64,000 nucleotides of DNA from CAYQPF01 sp964419225 (lineage in GTDB: Bacteria > Cloacimonadota > Cloacimonadia > Cloacimonadales > CAYQPF01): contig CAYQPF010000009.1 in NCBI GenBank assembly GCA_964419225.1, forward strand, positions 6,393-70,392. Direction: 5' to 3'. How positions within the stretch are numbered: the stretch's first letter is position 1; the number at the start of each line of letters is the position of its first letter. The notes under the pieces were generated by a model. That model worked only from the letters and a program-made list of their open reading frames with translations, was not told where the DNA came from and did not search any database. Positions 53,990-60,784 of the stretch are shown in pieces. The position numbers were made by a program, and so were the translations under genes.

Positions 53990-54466
53990 ACATACCTCAA
54001 CTGGAAAGGGATAATAGAGACAATAATTTATGATTGATAAAATATATGTCAAGGAAAAACATATGAAGATGGTTTAGCTGAATTCATTCATAATTGAAGG
54101 ATATTGGAATCTACTCCAAACCCGCTATTTGATTATTACAAAACTTATCTCTTCCTTAACTTTACTCAGATTCAAAATTCAAGCCTTTAAATTGTCGGAT
54201 TATTGAATTATTTTCTCCTAATCTGCGTAAATCTGCGTCTCTTCTGCGGATAAAGAACTTTCTGGAGAGGACTCATAGATAATAAATCTTGTATCCTATT
54301 TGAACAATTGTATCAATTGCACCTTGACTCAATTCTCTTCCATGAGAGAGTACGGCTTCAACTTAGCTCTCTTCACAAACTACTATAGAGCTATTCCCAC
54401 TACCAAAGGTCCCCTGAAATAGCACCCTGTACAGCCCCCCCGACATGCTTTTCCGTTAATCACTTC
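53990..54466. other. Intergenic region upstream of the STAND gene
   Basis: Besides the promoter at 54024-54052 it has a decamer pair (ATCTGCGTAA, ATCTGCGTCT) at 54221-54250. No gene was seen in the remaining 400 bases. Confidence 0.45.
54024..54052 (-). promoter_or_regulatory. Promoter for the STAND gene
   Basis: TTGACA (54052-54047) with AAATTA at 54029-54024 after 17 bases. It overlaps the longer open frame, which supports the downstream start. Confidence 0.5.
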
Positions 54467-54913
54467 TTAAATATATCCTTTCTTTTTCAAAAAAGCAGTT
54501 ATCCGCCCTGGAATTTGTCTTCCAAGCTCCATAGCTTTGATTCCACATTTATCCCCTGACTCATCTCTGAACCGTTCATATCTTTTTATCAAATCTATAT
54601 CAGAACTCTTGTTTAAAATTTGTGCCAATTCATTTTCACTAAACTCTTCAACCAAAATTTCTGCCATTCCAATTAGAAATGTGTCTTTTTCATCCATTTC
54701 ATTTTTAACAATAACCCAAACTGAATCTGGTAAATTGGGGTGATCATAGTATTTTGAATCACCTATTTGCTTCTCCCAAAATGCTTCTGACATCGCTCCT
54801 ATTCCTTCCGAAATCAATATTCTCTTTGCAAATTCAAGTCTTCTGTCCGTATTCTTGGATATTAGAATAGTTGAAAATAGTACAAGCAGAAAAAGAAAAG
54901 TGATCTTCTTCAT
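54467..54913 (-). CDS. Exported DUF2059-like protein
   Basis: The 148-residue protein has a signal peptide (about 1-19). A helical domain follows with VEEFSENELAQILNKSSDIDLIKRYERF, similar to the SEEEL...FYKSPxGKK region of DUF2059 proteins. The match is partial, so the family call is uncertain. A GGAGA site precedes the ATG. It is probably periplasmic. No partner gene suggests a role. Confidence 0.6.
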   Translation of the reverse strand: MKKITFLFLLVLFSTILISKNTDRRLEFAKRILISEGIGAMSEAFWEKQIGDSKYYDHPNLPDSVWVIVKNEMDEKDTFLIGMAEILVEEFSENELAQILNKSSDIDLIKRYERFRDESGDKCGIKAMELGRQIPGRITAFLKKKGYI

Positions 54914-54995
54914 TGTTTCTCCATTTTAGTTTTAAATTTTTTGAGAATTCTCATCTATAGTGCAAATGTTACACTATCTTTCAAATGTTACAGGG

Positions 54996-55262
54996 CTACT
55001 TCTTCTGTTTGCTCTTTTTTGCAACAGTTTCCTTACCTTTTATCTTTTCTTTTGAATTTTTAAATTGTTTCTTTCTCTCCCGATAATGTATCACTAAGCC
55101 TGTTATCATTAATATTCCACCCAACACACATGCCATCCCGGATATATCAGACTTCCAATCCCATCCTGAACTTAATTGAATCAATTTCAATGACTTTAAC
55201 ATCAGAAACTGATAAAACAACACAAACCCGGTGATCAAAAATGTTAAAACTCTCTTACTCAT
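54996..55262 (-). CDS. Small two-TM membrane protein
   Basis: This 88-residue protein has two hydrophobic helices (about 7-25 and 38-59). Its C-terminus is lysine-rich (KKQFKNSKEKIKGK...KKSKQKK) and should face the cytoplasm. A GGGAGG site stands 5 bases before the ATG, so it is probably expressed. No family was recognised. It lies between two unrelated minus-strand genes. Confidence 0.7.
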   Translation of the reverse strand: MSKRVLTFLITGFVLFYQFLMLKSLKLIQLSSGWDWKSDISGMACVLGGILMITGLVIHYRERKKQFKNSKEKIKGKETVAKKSKQKK

Positions 55263-55308
55263 ACCATCCTCCCTTCTCTATTAAACTTCACCCAACTCTC
55301 AACTTCTC

Positions 55309-55336
55309 CTGCCCCCTGCCGACTGCATGCTGCCGA
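55309..55336 (+). repeat. Heptamer array CTGNNNN x4
   Basis: CTGCCCC, CTGCCGA, CTGCATG, CTGCCGA in exact register. CTCTCTC follows and a preceding CTCTCAA suggests it extends to the left. Confidence 0.75.
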
Positions 55337-55414
55337 CTCTCTCCTTAGTATTTGCCTGCGGGTTTATCTTTTTTAACAATCCCGCCCTTATGATAGCTTC
55401 AGATATCTTCTCTT

Positions 55415-55454
55415 GTCAGTGTTAGTCTGTGTCTGTCCTTGTAAGTCCGTGTTT
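55415..55454 (+). repeat. Decamer array x4
   Basis: GTCAGTGTTA, GTCTGTGTCT, GTCCTTGTAA, GTCCGTGTTT in exact 10-base register, the family seen at 27452. Confidence 0.75.
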
Positions 55455-55617
55455 CCAAAACTACCGCCTGACGATTTCTCTTATCACACTCTTGCTAATT
55501 TTGATGCCTTAAAAATCAACAATTTCGATCCCCTTTTGTGCCTTTTGTGCCTTTTTGTGGCTAATTAGGCTTTTTAGTGGACTAATTGATAATTATATAC
55601 GACCACTTACATGTCTC

Positions 55618-57150
55618 TTATTTCATCTTCTCCAGCATCTGTCTGGCATTGTCATTTTGAGGATTTAACTCCAAAGACTTCTGATAATTACGTATAGCTT
55701 TCTCTTTATCTCCATTGAGATAATAAGCCTCTCCCAGACTGTCAAAAGCATTTGCAGACAGCGGATATGCCAGAGTATATAATATTTGAGCCAATATCGC
55801 CTGATCAAACTGCTTTTTTCCAATATACTCATAACCCAGCATATTAATCGTGTTCTCATCAAACAAAACTATTTGCGGATCATTCTTCCTGGCTGTCTGA
55901 TACAATTCTGTTGCAGCTTTCAGACCATTAGCCTTGATGTACTCAATAAATTCTTTGTTCTTGGGAGGAACAGGAAAACCTTTCTTTGTTCTGATTTCAA
56001 CACTGATCAATTCTGTTTTGTTCTTTTCAAAAGGAACTGTAATCTCCTTTTCCGAGTCCTTTTGATTTTTTACTTTATAATTCAGAAAAGCTAAAATGGA
56101 ATTACACATGTTAAGATAAACTTGTCTCCCATCTTTATTCTTTTCGTCCCTGTTGGGAATTGTCTGAAGCTTATACACAAAATACGAAGTAAATATATTC
56201 GAATCAGTCTTCTTCAAATCTATACAGGTTAAATCATTGTATTTTACTGTTTGAAAAACATAATCATTTCTTCCCCCCTGAGTGGTTATATCAAAAGATA
56301 GCATCTCCAGATTGGGATTTACAAAATCTAACGGTTTCCGACTCTCAAACATAGTCTGACCGTCAGTACTCGATAAGTAATTATAAAAAGTTACCAATGC
56401 ATCCAAATTACAGTTTCTGGCTGCAAATTGCAAACCAACTCCAGATCCAAAACAAAATCCGATCAACCCCAGTCTTGCTTTATCAATATAATTCTCCTGC
56501 TGCATATATCCATACGCAAATTCCACATCACCAAGCTGACTCTCGGAATCATGATAATCAAATACCATTTCACGATTGTGTGCTCCAATAGAAGGTACCG
56601 CTGCTACAACATAACCATGACTGACCAAATACTCTATTAAAACAGAATTCTCAAAGGCAAACTCTCCTCCACCCGGTGAATACATGATCAAAGGAAACTT
56701 TCCCTCTGCCATTTTAGCTCCGGAATACGCTTTTGTTGCTGATTTTAAGATTTCCTCTGTTACTTCCGGTTTTGAACCTGCATTCTTATACTGATTTATG
56801 TAGAAATCAACTGCTTCCATTTTCCTTTTTTCATCAGGTTTACTGAAATCAACATCCGTAGCTGCAGTATAGAAATAATCTTTATAGAGCATTGGTTTGG
56901 TTTTTACCTGTGCTCCAGGATACCATATATAAATCTGTACAGGTCTCGCATTATCTGTTCGAATTACTTTTCCAGCGTTATCATACTTTTTCCCGAATGT
57001 GCGACTGTAATCATATTTCTGTACCACTTTAAAACCAACCTGATACTTGCCATAACTTAATTTTTGGGTTAATTCTTCAGGATTAAAACTGCCGGCTGTT
57101 AATTGAGTCATCATAAACACTCCTATTAAAAATATAATTAGTATTCTCAC
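55618..57150 (-). CDS. Secreted dienelactone-hydrolase-like protein with TPR tail
   Basis: The longest frame begins with ATG at 57162, but GGAGG inside it lies 5 bases before GTG 57148-57150. The GTG gives 510 residues and a clean signal peptide (MRILIIFLIGVF). The body is an alpha/beta hydrolase: FPLIMYSPGGGE (oxyanion region) and GLIGFCFGSGVGL. In the latter the nucleophile position is cysteine (G-x-C-x-G), as in dienelactone hydrolases. A TPR-like repeat (YLNGDKEKAIRNYQKSLELNPQN) ends the protein. The substrate is unknown; a periplasmic esterase role is inferred. Confidence 0.75.
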   Translation of the reverse strand: MRILIIFLIGVFMMTQLTAGSFNPEELTQKLSYGKYQVGFKVVQKYDYSRTFGKKYDNAGKVIRTDNARPVQIYIWYPGAQVKTKPMLYKDYFYTAATDVDFSKPDEKRKMEAVDFYINQYKNAGSKPEVTEEILKSATKAYSGAKMAEGKFPLIMYSPGGGEFAFENSVLIEYLVSHGYVVAAVPSIGAHNREMVFDYHDSESQLGDVEFAYGYMQQENYIDKARLGLIGFCFGSGVGLQFAARNCNLDALVTFYNYLSSTDGQTMFESRKPLDFVNPNLEMLSFDITTQGGRNDYVFQTVKYNDLTCIDLKKTDSNIFTSYFVYKLQTIPNRDEKNKDGRQVYLNMCNSILAFLNYKVKNQKDSEKEITVPFEKNKTELISVEIRTKKGFPVPPKNKEFIEYIKANGLKAATELYQTARKNDPQIVLFDENTINMLGYEYIGKKQFDQAILAQILYTLAYPLSANAFDSLGEAYYLNGDKEKAIRNYQKSLELNPQNDNARQMLEKMK

Positions 57151-57284
57151 TTTGCCCTCCATTTCACTTTTGAGTACAAACCATAAAACTTCTTAATCTC
57201 TATTACTAAACAATGTATTAATCCTTTTTTGTAAAATCCTGTCAATACTTTTTAGTAATACACCAAGGTGAGTTGTTCTCTCCA

Positions 57285-57319
57285 CTGCCCCCTGCCGACT
57301 GCACACTGTCCACTGATTA
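57285..57319 (+). repeat. Heptamer array CTGNNNN x5
   Basis: CTGCCCC, CTGCCGA, CTGCACA, CTGTCCA, CTGATTA in exact register; the first two units match the array at 55309. Confidence 0.8.
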
Positions 57320-57391
57320 CCCTCTTCTCCCTTGGTGTTCATCGCCATTTTTTCAATGTTCTAATGCATTATCTGGAGTTTTTCTTCCTCT

Positions 57392-57421
57392 GTCTGTGTT
57401 AGTCTTTGAAAGTCTGTGTAA
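57392..57421 (+). repeat. Decamer array x3
   Basis: GTCTGTGTTA, GTCTTTGAAA, GTCTGTGTAA in exact 10-base register. Confidence 0.75.
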
Positions 57422-57449
57422 GTTCTCTAATTCACCTTTGTTGTCCCCC

Positions 57450-57476
57450 AAAAAAAAAGGCGGTCCAACGACCGCC
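57450..57476 (-). terminator. Terminator downstream of htpG
   Basis: GGCGGTC and GACCGCC form a 7-bp stem with loop CAAC. On the minus strand a run of nine T follows, about 105 bases after the htpG stop. Confidence 0.85.
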
Positions 57477-57522
57477 TCTATCATATTTATCTTCACATTA
57501 CCGGGAGTGAGTTATTCTCTTA

Positions 57523-57579
57523 CTGACACCTGGCACCTGACACCTGGCACCTGGACTACTGCCTACTGCCTACTGCCCA
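57523..57579 (+). repeat. Heptamer array x8 ending at the htpG stop codon
   Basis: CTGACAC, CTGGCAC, CTGACAC, CTGGCAC, CTGGACTA (one octamer), CTGCCTA, CTGCCTA, CTGCCCA. CTA at 57580-57582 follows and is the complement of the htpG stop TAG. Confidence 0.85.
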
Positions 57580-59394
57580 CTATTTCACCATTCCCATTAT
57601 CTTATTCGATTTCTCGATAAAGCTTTTCAATTCTTCACCGTCAAAACGCTTTTGTTCCAGTAAAGACAAGTCATGGATATAATTAGCCAACAATGCAGCA
57701 TCTTCTTCTCTGCCTTCAGTTTTGAATTCCATTACCTTTTTCACTGTTGGATTTGCAGTATTAACTACCAGTGTATGTCTCTTGAGCAAATCTGCTTCCT
57801 TGTTCATTCCCAGAGAATTCATTTCCTGGAAACGACGCATGAATTCTTCAAATACGATCATTCCGGAAATACTTTCAGACTTAAGACTCTTGGGATCTAT
57901 CGTTACATCAGGATTATTCAAAGCAGTTTCAAATGCTTCCTTGATCTTGTCTGACTCAGTTTTATTATCAGCATCCTTAACTTCATCCACATTCTTATTC
58001 AAGATCACATCATTGATCTCTGAATCTATCCTTGAGAATCTTAAGTCTGTATGCTTCATCTCCAGATTCTGGAAAATGTGACCATCTAACGGGGAGGATG
58101 TGATCAACACTTCGATTCCATGCTCTTTCATCAAATTCAAATAGGTAACCTGCATATCTTCACTGGAAGTATAATAGATCTTTCTTTCTTTTTCCACAGT
58201 GGAATTTCTCAATTTATATTCTTCCAAAGTAACATAATCACCTATTGTTGATTTGAAAATGATTATATCATCCATAGATTCAGCAAAATCCTTGTCTGTT
58301 AAGATCCCGTATTTGATGAAATTGTTGATATCTTCCCAATAAGTCTCATATTTCTTTCTGTCTGTCTTGAACACATCATGGAAATGATCACTTACTTTCT
58401 TGATGATATAACCGGTGATCTTTTTGACTTCTTTATCCTGTTGCAGGAAACTGCGTGATACATTCAAAGGAATATCAGGAATATCAATTCCACCCTTCAG
58501 TAATAATAAAAATTCCGGGATGAAATCCTTCAAATTGTCTGCCACAAAGACATTGTTACAATACAATTTCACTCGTCCTTTGTTGATATCAAATTCATTC
58601 TTGATCTTCGGGAAATAAAGAATACCTTTCAAATTAAATGGGAAATCCACATTCAAATGAATCCAGAACAAGGGATCTTCCCAATCCTTGAACATACTCT
58701 TATAGAATTCCTTATACTGCTCTTCAGTAACTTCTGTCGGTTTCTTGTTCCACAAAGCTTCTGTTAAATTGATCTTCTTGTCACCCATCTCTATCGGGAA
58801 AGGCATGAAATTACAGAACTTCTCCAGGATTTCCTGAATCTTCATATCTTCAAGATAATCTCCGGATTCTTCATTCAAATACAAAGTAATAGTTGTTCCG
58901 ACTTCCTTTCTCTTACCCTTACCTAAAATGTATTCTGTACTTCCGTCACATTCCCAGTAAACAGGTTCTGAATTTTCCTGGTATGATAAAGTATCGATCG
59001 TAACTTTCTCTGATACCATAAAAGATGAATAAAATCCCAAACCAAAATGCCCTATAATATTGGATTGCTGATTCTTGTATTTCTCAACAAAATCTTCTGC
59101 CCCGGAAAATGCTATCTGATTGATATACTTCTTCACTTCTTCGGCATTCATCCCAATACCGGTATCATTAAACTCTAAAGTCTTCTTCTTCTTATCAATA
59201 CTTACATTGATCTTCAATTTTTCTAAATCCAGATTTGCATCTACTGCCTTTCTCTTACTCATTGCATCTACTGCATTCGAGATCAACTCTCTCACAAATA
59301 TGTCATGCTCTGAATACAACCATTTCTTAATTATCGGGAAAATGTTTTCGGTATGAATACTAAGGCTTCCCTTCTCTTTAATCTTCTCAGCCAT
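57580..59394 (-). CDS. htpG: Hsp90-family chaperone HtpG
   Basis: The 604-residue length fits the family. The N-terminal ATPase domain shows YSEHDIFVRELISNAVDA (near 27), DTGIGMNAEEV with the nucleotide-binding aspartate, and GHFGLGFYSSFMVSEKV. The middle domain has NVSRSFLQQDKEVKKITGYI. The C-terminus ends IMGMVK without the eukaryotic MEEVD. It acts in the cytoplasm as an ATP-driven chaperone. A GGAGG site precedes the ATG. It lies divergently from two Hsp20 genes. Its TAG stop merges directly into a heptamer array. Confidence 0.97.
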   Translation of the reverse strand: MAEKIKEKGSLSIHTENIFPIIKKWLYSEHDIFVRELISNAVDAMSKRKAVDANLDLEKLKINVSIDKKKKTLEFNDTGIGMNAEEVKKYINQIAFSGAEDFVEKYKNQQSNIIGHFGLGFYSSFMVSEKVTIDTLSYQENSEPVYWECDGSTEYILGKGKRKEVGTTITLYLNEESGDYLEDMKIQEILEKFCNFMPFPIEMGDKKINLTEALWNKKPTEVTEEQYKEFYKSMFKDWEDPLFWIHLNVDFPFNLKGILYFPKIKNEFDINKGRVKLYCNNVFVADNLKDFIPEFLLLLKGGIDIPDIPLNVSRSFLQQDKEVKKITGYIIKKVSDHFHDVFKTDRKKYETYWEDINNFIKYGILTDKDFAESMDDIIIFKSTIGDYVTLEEYKLRNSTVEKERKIYYTSSEDMQVTYLNLMKEHGIEVLITSSPLDGHIFQNLEMKHTDLRFSRIDSEINDVILNKNVDEVKDADNKTESDKIKEAFETALNNPDVTIDPKSLKSESISGMIVFEEFMRRFQEMNSLGMNKEADLLKRHTLVVNTANPTVKKVMEFKTEGREEDAALLANYIHDLSLLEQKRFDGEELKSFIEKSNKIMGMVK

Positions 59395-59467
59395 AATTTA
59401 CCTCCATATTTTATTTATTTATTTTTTCTTTTCTTCACTGAACACTGCATCAGTGATATTTTTCCTT

Positions 59468-59648
59468 CACTCCCCTCTCTTTGCAAGAGAGGGGTCGGGG
59501 ATGGTTGTTTCTCCCCACTGGCACCTGACGACTGATGCCTGTCGCCTATACTTCCCCCCTTCCCTTACTAAAAGGGAAGGGACGGGGATGGGTTGTCGAA
59601 CATTCACTCCCCTCTCTTCGCAAGAGAGGGGTCGGGGGTGAGTTGTTT
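59468..59648. repeat. Three REP-like hairpins with CGGGG tails
   Basis: Stems are CCCCTCTCTT/AAGAGAGGGG (59468-59510 and 59603-59648) and CCCTTCCCTT/AAGGGAAGGG (59551-59598). Each is followed by T/ACGGGG(A/G)TG(G/A)GTT. They match 24499-24584 almost exactly, including the tails. Confidence 0.8.
59518..59545 (+). repeat. Heptamer array CTGNNNN x4
   Basis: CTGGCAC, CTGACGA, CTGATGC, CTGTCGC then CTA, inserted between two REP-like hairpins. Confidence 0.8.
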
Positions 59649-59655
59649 CTCCCCA

Positions 59656-59669
59656 CTGCCCACTGCTAA
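59656..59669 (+). repeat. Heptamer pair CTGNNNN x2
   Basis: CTGCCCA, CTGCTAA, directly after the third hairpin tail. Confidence 0.55.
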
Positions 59670-59709
59670 AGATAATTTAACAGCTTCCGAAATCTCGTCA
59701 ACTATTTTT

Positions 59710-59736
59710 TTAGCAGTCTCATTAAAAGATTGCTAA
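59710..59736. promoter_or_regulatory. CIRCE-like HrcA operator
   Basis: TTAGCAGTC (59710-59718), 9-base spacer, GATTGCTAA (59728-59736). The CIRCE consensus is TTAGCACTC-N9-GAGTGCTAA; only one base per arm differs and the spacer length is exact. HrcA repression of the Hsp20 pair is inferred. Confidence 0.8.
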
Positions 59737-59743
59737 TTTTTAT

Positions 59744-59771
59744 TTGCGTTTCTCCAATATCTCCCTATTAT
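59744..59771 (+). promoter_or_regulatory. Possible promoter for the Hsp20 operon
   Basis: TTGCGT (59744-59749), 16-base spacer, TATTAT (59766-59771), 7 bases after the CIRCE-like element and about 34 bases before the start. Confidence 0.4.
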
Positions 59772-59805
59772 ATCTCCAGAATGATTAAATTTGGAGGTAA
59801 AAAAG

Positions 59806-60240
59806 ATGAAACAGATCATGTTTAGAAGCAAAAATCCCTTTCTTCAGGTTTATCCCCTGTTTGATGAATTTGTCGATAAGGTCTTTCAGGAGAATATCAA
59901 ACCCGAAAAAGAAGCCTGCGGTAACCTGGAAATGGATATTATCGAATCCGAAAAAGGTTTTCAAATACTGGCCAACCTGCCTGGCGTAAAAAAAGAGAAT
60001 ATTGATTTGAGTATCAATGAGAATCACCTTTTGCTTAAAGCAGAACCAGAAACTGAGAAATTTGAGGAAAAAGCTATAATTCATCGCAGAGAAAGATTGT
60101 GCGGTTCATACCAACGCAGCATAATCTTACCCGAAAATGCAGATAAAGAAGGGATCAAAGCTAAAATGGAAAACGGTGTACTAAACCTGTTCATTCCTAA
60201 AAAAGAAAAACAAGAAAAAAAATCCATTAACATTAATTAA
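59806..60240 (+). CDS. Hsp20 small heat-shock protein 1
   Basis: The ATG at 59806 follows GGAGGT; the upstream TTG of the longer frame is part of the site. The 144-residue product has a short N-terminus and an alpha-crystallin domain (about 42-135). It shows the FQILANLPGVKKENIDLSINENHLLLKA core and ends GVLNLFIPKKEKQEKK. It holds unfolding proteins in the cytoplasm for ATP-dependent chaperones. It is 10 bases before the second Hsp20 gene, so they form one operon. Confidence 0.93.
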   Translation: MKQIMFRSKNPFLQVYPLFDEFVDKVFQENIKPEKEACGNLEMDIIESEKGFQILANLPGVKKENIDLSINENHLLLKAEPETEKFEEKAIIHRRERLCGSYQRSIILPENADKEGIKAKMENGVLNLFIPKKEKQEKKSININ

Positions 60241-60250
60241 GGAGGCAAAA

Positions 60251-60679
60251 ATGAAACTCGTACCATTCAAGAAAGAAAGAGAATTGTTTCCCACCTTATC
60301 CTTGTTTGATGACTTTGTGAACAGATTCTTCAATGATAACAGCAGGGATGATTCCCGTTTAATGGCTGTTGATGTGGTGGAAACAGAAAAAACCTTTGTA
60401 GTCAAAGCCAATTTACCAGGTATTAACAAAGACAATATTAAAATCTCAGTTCAAGACAACCAGCTTCAACTCGAAGCACATTATGAAGAAAATCACGAAG
60501 AGAAAAAATCCGGTACCGTCATCCGCTCCGAAAGATATGTCGGCAACTATCAAAGATACATCACTCTTCCGGAAAACTGCGACAGCAACAATATCAAAGC
60601 CGCTCTCTCAGATGGTGTGTTAACCCTCAACATTCCCAAAATGGAACCCAAACCCAAAAAATTAATAACTGTCGAATAA
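60251..60679 (+). CDS. Hsp20 small heat-shock protein 2
   Basis: The 142-residue paralog starts at an ATG after GGAGG. Its alpha-crystallin domain contains FVVKANLPGINKDNIKISVQDNQLQLEA, a SERYVGNYQRYITLPENCD segment and the AALSDGVLTLNIPK motif. N-terminal segments differ more than the core, suggesting distinct client range or mixed oligomers with paralog 1. A strong terminator follows. Confidence 0.94.
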   Translation: MKLVPFKKERELFPTLSLFDDFVNRFFNDNSRDDSRLMAVDVVETEKTFVVKANLPGINKDNIKISVQDNQLQLEAHYEENHEEKKSGTVIRSERYVGNYQRYITLPENCDSNNIKAALSDGVLTLNIPKMEPKPKKLITVE

Positions 60680-60695
60680 ATTGACAAATTCGAGG

Positions 60696-60729
60696 AAAGC
60701 CTGTCAATTCACTTGACAGGCTTTTTTTT
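60696..60729 (+). terminator. Intrinsic terminator of the Hsp20 operon
   Basis: AAAGCCTGTCAA and TTGACAGGCTTT form a perfect 12-bp stem with loop TTCAC, followed by a T-run to 60729. Confidence 0.95.
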
Positions 60730-60784
60730 GGTACAAAATTTGCATCATAAGTAAAAATAATGTGAATATTATTTAGGAGGATAA

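Larger units (their letters stand above)
55263..55617. other. Intergenic region with heptamer, decamer and nonamer arrays
   Basis: A heptamer array lies at 55309-55336, decamers at 55415-55454 (GTCAGTGTTA, GTCTGTGTCT, GTCCTTGTAA, GTCCGTGTTT), and nonamer-like TTTTGTGCC words at about 55535-55560. No gene was seen. Confidence 0.6.
57151..57579. other. Intergenic region between htpG and the hydrolase gene
   Basis: It holds a heptamer array at 57285-57319, decamers at 57392-57421, a minus-strand terminator at 57450-57476 and a long heptamer array at 57523-57579. Confidence 0.65.
59395..59805. other. Divergent heat-shock intergenic region
   Basis: Between htpG and the Hsp20 genes lie three REP-like hairpins (59468-59510, 59551-59598, 59603-59648), heptamer arrays at 59518-59545 and 59656-59669, and a CIRCE-like operator at 59710-59736. 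Confidence 0.7.

Noticed and set aside
53990..54052. Upstream ATG extension of the STAND protein
   Set aside because: It overlaps the predicted promoter, and GAGGT stands before the ATG at 53989.
57523..57579. Heptamer array as a phase-variable tract
   Set aside because: It lies after the htpG stop and its units vary in sequence, so slippage would not switch a gene.
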